Assembly: GCF_000153925.1 (NCBI RefSeq)
Contig: NZ_DS264358.1
Span: 1-64,000 of the forward strand
From: [Ruminococcus] torques ATCC 27756
Lineage (GTDB): Bacteria > Bacillota > Clostridia > Lachnospirales > Lachnospiraceae
Length of the DNA stretch: 64,000 nucleotides
Direction of reading: 5' to 3'
Each line of letters opens with the position of its first letter. Positions within the stretch are counted from its first letter, which is position 1. Shown here piece by piece: positions 19,101 through 27,956 of the stretch. Made by a program: the position numbers and the translations under genes. Under the pieces are notes generated by a model that was given only the letters and a program-made list of their open reading frames with translations, had not been told where the DNA came from and searched no databases.

Positions 19101-20437
19101 CGTCCGAAACCGTATACATAAACAATCTCTGACTGAACGTCATCACGATATGCAAAATCAGCAACTTCTGTCAAACCGAAGTTCGGAGCGATTCCACCCT
19201 GATTCGGATTGTTGTAAAAGCCATGGATCTGATTTACACGGTCTTCTTTATCCCCAATCGTATCTTTCCAACGGAACAGGTTCGAGATCGTTCCTCCCGG
19301 ATAACGGATAGAACCAAATCCCGCATCTTTGTAAAGCTCTGTAAACTCATCTTTCATTTTCATTGTCGTGCTGTCAAAAGAACCATATCCGTTGAACGCA
19401 TAACGGTGGTTGATACCTATTGTTCCTCTGTCAATAGAGCGCTCCTCTTTTGTCGGAGAAACTGTAAGTACAACTCCGACCTCAGCACGATAATTCTTCA
19501 TTGCTTCTTCAAGAGTTTCAATCATCTCGGATATTTCAGACAACGGACTTTGAGAAGTTAATTTTTCCGCTTCTGTAATCGCTTCTTTCAAAACTTTCGC
19601 TTCTTCTACTTCTGCGCCCAAACTTCCCGATTCATCTAATGCTTTCGCCTCTTTAAGAGTTTCCTGTAACTGTGGGAAGAGCATTGCTCCTGCTTTTGAT
19701 TCATAAACAGCTTTTGCCTCTTCTGCTGTGAGAACTTTATCATATACACGGATTTCGTCCACAAGACCTCTCATAGAAAGTGGGTCATTTCCTGCATTTT
19801 TATGACGCCCGATCAGAAGATCTGTCAACGCATTCGTCTCCGCATTACCTGCTGCTTTTTCCCCGTCAGACTCACCATTTACATAAAACGTAACTTTTTT
19901 CGTATCTGTATCATATGTAATCGTTACGTGCTGCCATTGTTTTGCATCAAATGTCTTGTCACTAAACACATCTGTCTGATTTACATATGTTGCATACTTG
20001 TTATCACTCGTAAACTGTAAGAACGTACGTCCAGCTCCATTCTGCTGCAGAAGAACTGTTTTTTTGCCCCCTCTGTCTGTAGTTGTATCATACTTAAACC
20101 ACATAGAAACAGAATAGCTTTTCTCCCCTGTATTCATAATCTGAGGAATGGTCATCACACCCTGTGTGCCCTCTGTAAACTTCAGAGATTTTCCAAAAAG
20201 TGTACCGTCCTCAACCGAAACATTATCTCCTGACAATGTTCCCGCATATTTCTCCTCACCTTGTACATTCGGGACTTTCTTCTCATTCACATTCTCAAAG
20301 TCATAATACGCAATGAGTCCGTTATCAATGTTCGTGTTTTGGGGTTCATCTGCCGCCCATGCCAACGCCGGCATAGTGAACAACATGCTGCACGCTGTCA
20401 ATCCGCACAACCCCGTCCTCCACATTTTCTTTTTCAT
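16151..20437 (-). CDS. Sortase-anchored GH51-like glycosidase with LamG and InlB-type repeats
   Basis: This 1428-residue secreted protein starts with a signal peptide (cleavage near AWA-AD, residue 29) after a GGAG ribosome site. In order: a LamG/concanavalin-like domain (about 36-250), a helical linker (250-315), and a clan GH-A catalytic region (320-880) with RYPGGT, acid/base Glu in FEIGNENN (about 494) and the presumed nucleophile in PVISEYGIF (about 759). This pattern is closest to GH51 arabinofuranosidases, although GH79-like enzymes are not excluded. A beta-rich module (about 560-650, with GSIHFGDGTHGKIP) appears inserted in the catalytic region. Five divergent InlB-type repeats of about 81 residues (982-1385) lead to VQTGD (about 1396), a membrane helix and RKKED. 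The substrate is unknown. The anchor and repeats are nearly the same as in the sialidase at 39299. Confidence 0.88.
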   Translation of the reverse strand: MKKKMWRTGLCGLTACSMLFTMPALAWAADEPQNTNIDNGLIAYYDFENVNEKKVPNVQGEEKYAGTLSGDNVSVEDGTLFGKSLKFTEGTQGVMTIPQIMNTGEKSYSVSMWFKYDTTTDRGGKKTVLLQQNGAGRTFLQFTSDNKYATYVNQTDVFSDKTFDAKQWQHVTITYDTDTKKVTFYVNGESDGEKAAGNAETNALTDLLIGRHKNAGNDPLSMRGLVDEIRVYDKVLTAEEAKAVYESKAGAMLFPQLQETLKEAKALDESGSLGAEVEEAKVLKEAITEAEKLTSQSPLSEISEMIETLEEAMKNYRAEVGVVLTVSPTKEERSIDRGTIGINHRYAFNGYGSFDSTTMKMKDEFTELYKDAGFGSIRYPGGTISNLFRWKDTIGDKEDRVNQIHGFYNNPNQGGIAPNFGLTEVADFAYRDDVQSEIVYVYGFGRGSAQDAADLVEYLNAPAGSNPGGGVAWADIRKENGHAEPYNVRYFEIGNENNQPGTDGTTSQQYWMIGTQDAEKAYVEGGVASFTKQYAVKKDDWNKAASVSDGTANQVRYMRYANPNPMTGKDGKTLVENFEAVQKGSVEVWVGTDGEGNNHKWEVVESLDNAGANDQKVTIDYRDGSIHFGDGTHGKIPAKGQQIYVTYKVKRDGFVAVSKAMKDMTAEINEINAKSGSAEKASCYVYSSWETKGFIDKMAAGNWNNYYDGLTIHPYCGDPGADQDKGAFYDSAMRLAENVGIQKVKNYVNMLPQGKVPVISEYGIFRSTSPLLRSQTHAVYIAKVLMEYVRLGSPYIQKHCLVDWYSSGADSLGPTQQAVIQAVPQTGANQGTGEGNFRFFSTPSAKVFELFSNSFAKGTKVVGTEFEHVETLANGTKAYSAIASKGDDGTLYVTVVNTDRENDKKLRVKVDGVDLTGKTVEVQTLAGESFVDENSLAEPDKVTIENSTVTAEGTDLELTAKAHSVMSITVKEKVDPPAPETYTVTAKANNTDMGTVTIDPVKDKYNAGEKVTATATAKEGYEFVNWTVAGQEVSTKTTYELTVEKNTELTANFKAKAPVEEKFTVTARVNDSKMGEAKIDPDKAEYVKGEKVKAIATAKEGYEFVNWTVAGQEVSTKTTYELTVEKNTELTANFKAKAPVEEKFTVTAKVNDSKMGTVKLDPDKAEYAKGEKVTATATAKEGYEFVNWTVAGKAVSTEATYEFTVDKNVELTANFKETEKPVEKFTVTAKVNDSKMGTVKLDPDKAEYAKGEKVTATATAKEGYEFVNWTVEGKAVSTETTYEFLVDKNVELTANFKKTEKPVEKVTITVKANDSKMGTVKLDPAKESYENGEIVTAIATAKEGYKFVNWTVAGKVVSDKAEYKFKVDRAAELQANFVKVSEDPKPENPKDEDKAVQTGDNGVSPIIPLAGLMLAAGAAVVALRKKED

Positions 20438-20788
20438 ACTTTTTCTCCATTCTACGATACTGTTTTTTCTGCTATTGCTAAACTGTCTTTTGGTTTTTCT
20501 CCTCCCACGAAAGACCAGTATTGTTTATATTCTATCATAAATTAATTTTTTTTAAAGTTTTTTATGCATTTTTCCTTATAGATTAGAGTAAAAACGGAAT
20601 TTTTTATGATTTCCCGTAATAATATGTGCCTATTTTCGTTTGTTTTATGTGAGTTTTGTACACAAAACACAACTGATGCAATGCGCTCCTAATCTCACAC
20701 AGATAATTTTATACTGTATGAGACCAACTTCAGGTTTTCCAAAGAGAAGCGGATACGAAGTTTCACTTTATAAGGAAACCATTCTTAT
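20438..20788. other. Intergenic region upstream of the surface glycosidase
   Basis: No gene was found. A possible minus-strand promoter lies around 20517-20545 (TTTAAA, 16 bases, TAGAAT), which is weak. The rest is AT-rich sequence up to the stop of the AEC transporter gene. Confidence 0.4.
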
Positions 20789-21733
20789 TCATACCAAATT
20801 CATACTTTTTAAAATGAACAGCCACCCTGTTAATGTAAACGCACTGAATACTGTAGTCAGCATGACGACGCCTGACGTCAGCGTGCCTTCATGTCCCATA
20901 TTTTTTGCCATAACATAGCAGCTTACTGTTGTCGCCGATCCAAGCATGACGAGAATCGCGATCAATTCTTCTCTGCGAAATCCGAGCATCACCGCAAAAG
21001 GCAGAAACACCGCTGTAAATCCGACAAGCTTCAACATACAGGCAGCAATGACAGGTTTGATCTTTCCAAGCGCTTTTTGAACATCAAAAGAAGCGCCGAG
21101 CGCCATCAATCCAAGAGGCGTCGCGACAGCGCCTATATTTGACACTGTTTTTTCTATTACATACGGCATCGGTATCCGAAGCGCCGACCAGAAAAGACCT
21201 GCGGCTATGCCGATTATGATTGGATTGGTCACGATCCCTTTCAGCGTCTTTTTCCATAACAACTTATCTCGTTTTCTTTGTTCCGGCTGAAAGAAGGACA
21301 GGACGACGACTGCCATCATGTTATATAACGGCACGCTTCCGATGATCATAAGAGGCGCCAGACCCGCATCTCCGTATATATTTTGGATGAATGCGATCCC
21401 AAGAAGCGCCGCGCTGCTTCTGTATGACGCCTGTATAAACTCTCCTCTTATTCCCCTGTTCTTCCATAATAACGAAAGTATACCGGCAAGAGCAATGCTT
21501 GCAAGAGTCACGAAGAAACAAAATAAAACGAATTTTAAATTCCACACTTTCTGAAAATCGACAGATGCAAGATCTTCAAACACAAGAAGCGGAAGCGGCA
21601 CAAGAAAGACGAACTGATTCATTTTCGATGCAAATACTTCGTCGAGCCATCCGAGTTTCCGAAAGAGAAACCCAAGCGCCATTAACAGGAAAACCGGTAC
21701 TGTCGCATTTAAACTAAAGATTAAATTTTTCAT
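20789..21733 (-). CDS. AEC-family (auxin efflux carrier-like) permease
   Basis: The 314-residue protein has ten predicted membrane segments in two halves, with the AEC hallmarks LGFLFRKLGWL near the N-terminus, NPIIIGIAAGLFW at the start of the second half and LGSATTVSCYVMA near the end. Bacterial AEC members export or import small organic acids such as malate or malonate; the substrate here cannot be told. It is transcribed alone between the glycosidase gene and an ATPase remnant. Confidence 0.9.
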   Translation of the reverse strand: MKNLIFSLNATVPVFLLMALGFLFRKLGWLDEVFASKMNQFVFLVPLPLLVFEDLASVDFQKVWNLKFVLFCFFVTLASIALAGILSLLWKNRGIRGEFIQASYRSSAALLGIAFIQNIYGDAGLAPLMIIGSVPLYNMMAVVVLSFFQPEQRKRDKLLWKKTLKGIVTNPIIIGIAAGLFWSALRIPMPYVIEKTVSNIGAVATPLGLMALGASFDVQKALGKIKPVIAACMLKLVGFTAVFLPFAVMLGFRREELIAILVMLGSATTVSCYVMAKNMGHEGTLTSGVVMLTTVFSAFTLTGWLFILKSMNLV

Positions 21734-21789
21734 TTTTCTTCCACCTCATATCTTATCGGTATTTCTTTTTGTAATATGGCATCCGTTCT

Positions 21790-21957
21790 TTAGACAAAAG
21801 ATATATTTTCTTCTATATTTTGAACAAAATATACCACCTTGCAAATTGTGCTTTTACCGGAAGCCTGAGCGCCTATAAATATCTGAAATTTTTTATTCAA
21901 ATTAATCTGTGCCTCTTTTACCGGTCCAAAATTCTGTATGACAATTTTATTTTCCAT
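21790..21957 (-). pseudogene. N-terminal stub of an AAA-family ATPase
   Basis: A 55-codon frame encodes the start of an SMC/OLD-like AAA ATPase: IVIQNFGPVKEAQINL is the typical first strand pair, and FIGAQASGKST is an intact Walker A loop. The frame stops soon after, so more than 300 expected residues, including Walker B, are missing. The start is ATG at 21957, or a TTG two codons earlier with GGAGAAG at good spacing. Such ATPases are common in phage-defence and mobile modules; this copy looks like a deletion remnant. Confidence 0.7.
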
Positions 21958-22066
21958 AATCAAAAATCACTTCTCCATCGCTTTTATAGTTCATATCAAG
22001 ATTTTCTATACATACACAGCCGCAAGCATTGGTTATCTGTCTTGATTGCTTATGCAAGAAATTATT
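21947..22066 (-). pseudogene. C-terminal fragment of an unknown protein ahead of the ATPase stub
   Basis: A frame open from the end of the ABC transporter gene reads NACGCVCIENLDMNYK and ends in VIFDYGK, overlapping the first codons of the ATPase stub by 11 bases. It has no start of its own, apart from an internal ATG, and looks like the tail of a gene once co-transcribed with the ATPase. Confidence 0.3.
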
Positions 22067-25000
22067 CTGTCCGAAGGGCAGTTACAGGATCACTTTTCGC
22101 AGCTTTTTTAGACGGAAGCAGTCCTCCGAGCAGCGTCAGTATTACGCTGAGAATAATAAGTATGATCGCCGGAATTACCGGAAGAACCGCACTTACGTCA
22201 TTCGTTCCTGCCAAATGATGGATCAGAGCATTTCCCGGGATCAAAAGCAGAAGCGTTATCCCGATCCCGATCACGCCCGCACACAAACCGATAATAAACG
22301 TCTCGGCATTAAATACTTGTGAAATATTACTTTTAGAAGCTCCGATTGCGCGCAGTATCCCGATTTCTTTCTTTCGCTCAAGAACACTGATATAGGTGAT
22401 CACACCGATCATGATCGATGATACGATAAGGGAAATCGCTACAAACGCAACGAGCACATAACTGATAACGTCTATGATCTGTGTCACAGACGACATCAGC
22501 GCGCCGACCATATCCGTATATGTGATAACCTGTTCTTCTTTTCCTTGTTCTTCCATTTTTCTGTTATAATCATCAAGAATTCTGACGACTTCTTCTTTGC
22601 TTTCAAAATCTTTCGGATAGATCGAAATCGTAGTCGGCACAGCGAAATCAACATAACCTAACTGTTTGAGATTATTGTCATACGTCGCATTTTTCGCTGC
22701 TCCCATAGACATCATCAGTTCTGCCAGTTCCTCTCCTGTCATATTCATCTGAAACGCCTCGGCAAACGCATCTTCATCTACATGCATAGCATTTTGCAGA
22801 CTGCTTCCGATCTGTGTCATTGCCTGTCCTACAGAAAACTGCAGTCCTTCTGCCATCTGATTCATAACCTGCTCCATAGCCGATGTGATCTGCCTCTCAA
22901 CCGCTGTTCCTACGGCTCCCGCATAAGAGGAAACCGCGCCTTTCATATAAGAACCGAACGCGTCTGTGATCTGCTGTTCCAGACTGTCCGCGTCTACGAT
23001 TCCTTTCATCCCGTCAGACAGTCTTTGCCGTCCGTCTTCCGTTTTTAAATATGCAATAAAATGCTCTCCGATCTTTGTCGGATCAGCCAGCCCGTTTTCC
23101 GCCACATAGAGAAGATACCCTTCCGTGAGCTCTTTTGAAAGCTTCTGAAGCTGTTCTGCGGTAATCTGAACATTACCTGCAATACCTCCGAAAATCTCAT
23201 TTGCATATCGGTTCAATATCGCTTTCGCTTCTTCTGTCTGCATATATTCCGCCAAATATTCATCAAACTTAGACGGATCCTGATAGCCGTTTTCAACGAT
23301 AAATTTTCCGTATCCTTCCGCTATTTCTTTCACCATTGCCTGAAGCTGTTCCATCGTCACGGACATCCCGCCGCCCGACTGGATGATCTCACTGATATTT
23401 CTTCGTATGATTTCCTGCGCTTTTGGCGTTCCAAGGTATTGTCCGAACTGTTGTGCAAGCGCAGAATAGTCCGCCTCCGGATGCGCGGCCGCATATTCTG
23501 CGTACCCTTCTGTCAGGCTTTCTGCCAGCGGCAAAAATCCTTCCGGCGAAACTGTAAGATCAAGGTCTCCCAGCAATTCTTCCAGATTCATCTGCGGCAG
23601 TTCGGGAAGCTGAACTTGAATCTTACTTAGATCTAACATTCCCGAAAGATTGACTGAACTTCCGGCAGAACGGAAAATCTCAGAAAGACCATCCGTTTTT
23701 TGCATTCCCGAAAAGGCATTTTGATCAAATGCAAATGCCCGGGCAAGTTTTTGTTCGTCGATCGTAATCAGAGAATCCATATTAACGTTGCCCTTTACAT
23801 TTTCTGTCCCGAAATGTTCCCCTGTAAGAACGTTTCGTTTCGGATCTGCCTTCTGATCTTTGACTATTTTTGAGTTTTCCGCTTCTTCTGCGACATGTTT
23901 TGTCAATGAAGCGGGATAATTGATGCCTGACATCAAAGCTGCTCCGTTTGCATCTTTTACAGGCTGAACGATGCCGACGATCCGGATCGGCTCGGCATTT
24001 TTCACAACTTTGTCCATGTACGTCTGATCTCCCGAACGATCTTTCCACACATGATAACTGTTGTCATACTCATAGTAATCCGCACTGTTTACCAGTTTAA
24101 ACTCTTTTCCGAGAATATCATCATATGTATAGACAGTTGAATCTTTCGGAACTTCGATCTGCTCTTCCTCGACGAATCCCGCAACCATCTCTTCCAGCTC
24201 CAACGGATCTCTTAAGCCCAGCGTGTACAGCAAAAGGTCGCTCATACCTCCGCCGGACGTCAGCACAAGCACGCATTCATTGTATGATTTCGGCCACCTG
24301 CCGGCTTTCACATCGTACTGATCTTTATACAGATCGGAATCTGCCGGCATCTGATAAAAGACGTCTGTACTCATCATCGAAGACATCAGACTGTTTGAGC
24401 CGACAGACGAACCAAGCCCTGCCGCCTCGAAAGAGCGGTCCGGATGTACCTGACGGACTTTCTCTCCGTCTTGCGCATAGATCTGCGGAACAACCTGATA
24501 AGAATACTCAACTGCATTTGTGTATTGATCGATCCGGCTTTCTTTACTGTCTAAAAACTTTTTCAAAGATTCCAGATCATTTGAATCCATTGTCGAAAAC
24601 ATATTCGTGACCATGTCGATCACCCATATATTTTCTTTTTCCCGCCGCTCTTTTGAAGATGTTCCCGTTCCCGCAGACACCGCTTTTACTTCTTCCGAAT
24701 CTTCCCCGCCTGTCATCATCGAAGTAAAATCAAATCCTGTACTTTGGATCTGAAGCGGATATTGGGAAAGCGTTTCTCTTTCTATATTTTTTATGTAGTC
24801 ATTCACTCCTGCGGACAAAGAGAGAATAAGCGCAATGCCGATAATTCCGATCGATCCGGCAAAAGAAGTCAATAATGTTCTCGCTTTTTTCGTCTTGAGA
24901 TTATGAAAGCTAAGTGAAAGCGCCGTCAGAAACGACATGGATGATTTCCCCATATTTTTATGTTCCGGAACGTCTGCCGTTTCTTCATCCACATAAAATG

Positions 25001-25670
25001 CATCGCTGTCCGAACGAATCTTTCCGTCTTTTAACTCAACGATTCTTGTAGCATACTGCTGCGCCAGCTCGGGATTATGAGTTACCATAACAACAAGCCT
25101 GTCCTGCGCAACCTCTTTAAGAAGCTCCATCACCTGAATACTTGTCTCGCTGTCAAGCGCCCCTGTGGGTTCATCGGCAAGGAGGATATCCGGGTTATTT
25201 ACAAGCGCTCTTGCAATGGCAACTCTTTGCATCTGTCCGCCGGAAAGCTGACTCGGGCGCTTGTGGATCTGCTCGCCTAAGCCAACTTTCTCCAACGCCT
25301 GTCTCGCACGTTCTCTGCGCTGCGCTTTGCCTACTCCCGAAATCGTAAGCGCCAGTTCCACATTTGCCAAAAGTGTTTGATGAGGGATCAGATTATAACT
25401 TTGAAACACAAAACCGATCGTGTGATTCCGATACGAATCCCAGTCCCGGTCTTTGTATTTCTTCGTCGAAATCCCGTTTATGATCAAGTCTCCGCCGTCA
25501 TACCTGTCCAATCCTCCGATGACATTTAACAGCGTCGTTTTCCCCGAACCGCTTGGTCCTAAAATCGCCACGAACTCATTATCACGCAGATTCAGGCTCA
25601 CTTTATCAAGCGCTTTTTGAACAAGACTTCCCGTCCGGTATTCCTTACATATTTCTTTTATCTGAAGCAT
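22062..25670 (-). CDS. Fused ABC transporter ATPase/FtsX-type permease (MacB-like) with giant external domain
   Basis: The 1202-residue protein joins an N-terminal ATPase (about 1-225: Walker A GPSGSGKTT, signature LSGGQMQRVA, Walker B LLADEPTGALD) to a FtsX/MacB permease with one membrane helix near 260 and three in the last 150 residues (after about 1055). Between them lies an external domain of roughly 750 residues. Its second half contains three tandem helical units, each with an EGY-x-x-[FY] start and a Q/E-rich partner helix. MacB-type pumps move peptides, toxins or lipoproteins without crossing the inner membrane themselves; large external loops in Firmicutes relatives sense antimicrobial peptides. 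No two-component genes adjoin it, so the role is inferred. Confidence 0.9.
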   Translation of the reverse strand: MLQIKEICKEYRTGSLVQKALDKVSLNLRDNEFVAILGPSGSGKTTLLNVIGGLDRYDGGDLIINGISTKKYKDRDWDSYRNHTIGFVFQSYNLIPHQTLLANVELALTISGVGKAQRRERARQALEKVGLGEQIHKRPSQLSGGQMQRVAIARALVNNPDILLADEPTGALDSETSIQVMELLKEVAQDRLVVMVTHNPELAQQYATRIVELKDGKIRSDSDAFYVDEETADVPEHKNMGKSSMSFLTALSLSFHNLKTKKARTLLTSFAGSIGIIGIALILSLSAGVNDYIKNIERETLSQYPLQIQSTGFDFTSMMTGGEDSEEVKAVSAGTGTSSKERREKENIWVIDMVTNMFSTMDSNDLESLKKFLDSKESRIDQYTNAVEYSYQVVPQIYAQDGEKVRQVHPDRSFEAAGLGSSVGSNSLMSSMMSTDVFYQMPADSDLYKDQYDVKAGRWPKSYNECVLVLTSGGGMSDLLLYTLGLRDPLELEEMVAGFVEEEQIEVPKDSTVYTYDDILGKEFKLVNSADYYEYDNSYHVWKDRSGDQTYMDKVVKNAEPIRIVGIVQPVKDANGAALMSGINYPASLTKHVAEEAENSKIVKDQKADPKRNVLTGEHFGTENVKGNVNMDSLITIDEQKLARAFAFDQNAFSGMQKTDGLSEIFRSAGSSVNLSGMLDLSKIQVQLPELPQMNLEELLGDLDLTVSPEGFLPLAESLTEGYAEYAAAHPEADYSALAQQFGQYLGTPKAQEIIRRNISEIIQSGGGMSVTMEQLQAMVKEIAEGYGKFIVENGYQDPSKFDEYLAEYMQTEEAKAILNRYANEIFGGIAGNVQITAEQLQKLSKELTEGYLLYVAENGLADPTKIGEHFIAYLKTEDGRQRLSDGMKGIVDADSLEQQITDAFGSYMKGAVSSYAGAVGTAVERQITSAMEQVMNQMAEGLQFSVGQAMTQIGSSLQNAMHVDEDAFAEAFQMNMTGEELAELMMSMGAAKNATYDNNLKQLGYVDFAVPTTISIYPKDFESKEEVVRILDDYNRKMEEQGKEEQVITYTDMVGALMSSVTQIIDVISYVLVAFVAISLIVSSIMIGVITYISVLERKKEIGILRAIGASKSNISQVFNAETFIIGLCAGVIGIGITLLLLIPGNALIHHLAGTNDVSAVLPVIPAIILIILSVILTLLGGLLPSKKAAKSDPVTALRTE

Positions 25671-25880
25671 ACTGTTTTCGTTCCTTTCCGTGTCTTAAAT
25701 CTATCGTCATCTTCCAAACAATATCTCATACACCCTATATGACAGACTTTCTGCAGTGAACTACCATTGTCTGAAGCCAAGGGGCTTCCTGTTTTCAGAA
25801 TACTAAGATTAATGATAGTCCAAAACCCTGCCTCTTTCAAGATAATTTTCCTGTTGAAATCCCGCCTTGTCTTTCATCTT

Positions 25881-26345
25881 CTACCAGCCTTTTAAGAAAA
25901 ACAATCCTGCTCCCAATCCTTTTCCTATGGCTGCGCCGATCACAAAAACAGACGCGTATCTGACGATTCGCGCGCGGCGCATAAAGATCGGAAAAACATT
26001 TAATATCTCCGCAAGCGCCATCGACCAGCATCCGACAAAAATCCCGGCAAAAATCCCAAACAGAACTTGTACCGCCCCGGACGCAAAAGACGCAGAAGCA
26101 AACGATACCGCATTCGGCGCAAAAGAGTAAAAAAGAAAAACGATATTTCCGATTATTCCGCCAAGCGCCACACATGTTTCATAGAAAAGCAATTTGTCTC
26201 CCGTGTGTGTCCGATCGGCAAAATCAGCGATCACTCCGAGTTCCACGATAAAAGAAAATAAGCCGCCTGCCACAGCCGCCCCTGCACTCAATCCGACAAG
26301 AGCCAGCACAAGCTGTTCCACGATCACCTCAGCCGCCTGTCCCAT
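25881..26345 (-). CDS. spoVAB: Stage V sporulation protein AB
   Basis: This is a 154-residue integral membrane protein with five predicted helices. The glycine-rich first segment (VLALVGLSAGAAVAGGLF) and the order in the operon identify SpoVAB. An AAAGGAGG ribosome site eight bases before the ATG at 26343-26345 sets the start; the frame extends upstream within spoVAA without a better site. It overlaps spoVAA by 17 bp, which suggests translational coupling. SpoVAA and SpoVAB support SpoVA function in spores, but their exact part is unknown. Confidence 0.9.
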   Translation of the reverse strand: MGQAAEVIVEQLVLALVGLSAGAAVAGGLFSFIVELGVIADFADRTHTGDKLLFYETCVALGGIIGNIVFLFYSFAPNAVSFASASFASGAVQVLFGIFAGIFVGCWSMALAEILNVFPIFMRRARIVRYASVFVIGAAIGKGLGAGLFFLKGW

Positions 26346-26991
26346 GAATACCGCCTCCTTTTCCGACATCGATCTCTTTTTCTTTTCTTGCCGCATTTTC
26401 AATAAGCGTTGTCTGAATATCGTTTTCATACACCCGCATCTGCACTTCCATCGGCGTAGGGTCTACTGTAAAACGGCGTTTCCCGAAATGATTGAAAAAG
26501 ATCAAAATACCGATCATAAGCCCGGCAGAATATGCGATTTCCAAAATCGTTATGCCGCCCGGCTTATTTCCGGTGACAAGATGATAAATCTGATCAAACA
26601 GTTGCGTTACATCTACATCGTTATTAAACGCCATGATCGAAAATGCCGCCCCGCAAAATGTCACAGCCGTCACAAAGGCAGTTTTTGTAAGATGCCATGC
26701 ATAAGACGGTGTTTTCTGATCTTCGTATGTTACGATCATATCTGTTTCTCCCAGATTCTGCACTTCCATATCCGGATATTGGCCGTGGATACATGCGATT
26801 ATTTTCAGCACCGAAATCACACATCTTTGATTGCCCGTTTTCTTAAACTTCAATATTTTCATTGTTTTAAGCTTCGGAAGAAGCGACTGATCGGAGCACT
26901 CCATAGAAAGCAGATCTGCAAGTGTTACATCCGGCTTAGTCACCTCCACATCTCTATCACCTTTAATATAGAGCGTTTTCCCTGATGCCAT
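26329..26991 (-). CDS. spoVAA: Stage V sporulation protein AA
   Basis: The 220-residue protein has a soluble N-terminal half of mixed alpha/beta type and two membrane helices in the C-terminal half (around WHLTKTAFVTAVTFCGAAF and ILEIAYSAGLMIGILIFF), the SpoVAA layout. The ATG at 26991 has GAGG nine bases upstream; a GTG two codons earlier is the alternative. It lies between a small membrane ORF and spoVAB in the order spoIIAA-spoIIAB-sigF-spoVAA-spoVAB, matching the Bacillus operon order. Confidence 0.88.
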   Translation of the reverse strand: MASGKTLYIKGDRDVEVTKPDVTLADLLSMECSDQSLLPKLKTMKILKFKKTGNQRCVISVLKIIACIHGQYPDMEVQNLGETDMIVTYEDQKTPSYAWHLTKTAFVTAVTFCGAAFSIMAFNNDVDVTQLFDQIYHLVTGNKPGGITILEIAYSAGLMIGILIFFNHFGKRRFTVDPTPMEVQMRVYENDIQTTLIENAARKEKEIDVGKGGGIHGTGG

Positions 26992-27148
26992 CCGCACAGT
27001 CCTCGCTTTCTCTCCGGATTAAAAATCCTTCTTCCGAGTGTTCCTTCGGCATATTCATGTAATACACTGCTCCGATTACAACCGCCGCAAGCACGACAAT
27101 CGACAGACAAATCCATACTTTTTTTCGTCCGTTTCCATCTTCCATCAT
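26963..27148 (-). CDS. Small single-pass membrane protein in the sigF-spoVA operon
   Basis: The 61-residue ORF starts with ATGATG preceded by AAAGGAG, has one clear membrane helix (WICLSIVVLAAVVIGAVYYM) and a charged C-terminal tail, and overlaps spoVAA by 29 bp. Its position between sigF and spoVAA points to a forespore function. I do not recognise the family. The tight spacing and ribosome site make it likely real. Confidence 0.7.
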   Translation of the reverse strand: MMEDGNGRKKVWICLSIVVLAAVVIGAVYYMNMPKEHSEEGFLIRRESEDCADGIRENALY

Positions 27149-27224
27149 ATGATCCGACTCCTTTTCACTGCATTTTTCAGTAAATCCACTTCTTTTTACT
27201 GTAGTATGCTGCCTTTGCCGGATT

Positions 27225-27956
27225 TTATACGATTCTTTTATCTTCCTCCTTTTTTCTTAATTTTTCAATGATCCGTTTCTCGGATCTCGACACCTGTACC
27301 TGAGAAATTCCCATGATCTTTCCTACGTCGCTCTGTGTCCGATCAGCAAAATACCGAAGAAAAATCAACTGTTTTTCTTCTTCATCCAGTGTCTCGAGAA
27401 GTTCTTTGAGAACGATCAGATCCAAGATCTTGTCTTCTCTTTTCTCTTTTTCTTCTAATTTATCAAGAAGCCGTATCTCGCTTCCTTCTTTTTGATGAAC
27501 CGGCCGGTAAATGGATTCAATCTCGCATCCCGCCTCCATCGCCTGTACAAGTTCTTCTCTTTCCACTCCGACTTCTTCTGATAACTCTTCTATTGTCGGA
27601 TCGCGCCCCAGCGAACTGATGAGACGTTCTCTTGCCTGTACGCTTTTATAAGCGATCTCTTTTAGCGAACGACTCACTTTTATCATTCCGTCATCCCGCA
27701 GAAAACGCTTGATTTCCCCGGAAATAAGCGGAACTGCATAAGTAGAAAACTTTACATTATATGTCAGATCAAACTTATCGATCGCCTTAAGCAAGCCGAT
27801 GCTCCCTATCTGGAACAAGTCTTCGCGTTCCGCGCCCCTTTCAAGAAAACGTTTCACGACACAGTGCACCAGTCCGACATTTTCTTTTACAAGCTGTTCT
27901 CTTGCCGCCTTATCCCCACTGTGTGACTTTCTGATCAAAGCGATTGTGTCGTCCAT
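27225..27956 (-). CDS. sigF: Forespore sigma factor sigma-F
   Basis: This is a sigma-70 family factor of 243 residues: region 2 with EDLFQIGSIGLLKAIDKFD and FSTYAVPLISGEIKRFLRDD, region 3 with PTIEELSEEVGV, and region 4 with the helix-turn-helix MGISQVQVSRSEKRII. The length and the spoIIAA-spoIIAB genes just upstream identify sigma-F, the first forespore-specific factor. The gene overlaps spoIIAB by 22 bp, so coupled translation with its anti-sigma factor is likely. Confidence 0.97.
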   Translation of the reverse strand: MDDTIALIRKSHSGDKAAREQLVKENVGLVHCVVKRFLERGAEREDLFQIGSIGLLKAIDKFDLTYNVKFSTYAVPLISGEIKRFLRDDGMIKVSRSLKEIAYKSVQARERLISSLGRDPTIEELSEEVGVEREELVQAMEAGCEIESIYRPVHQKEGSEIRLLDKLEEKEKREDKILDLIVLKELLETLDEEEKQLIFLRYFADRTQSDVGKIMGISQVQVSRSEKRIIEKLRKKEEDKRIV

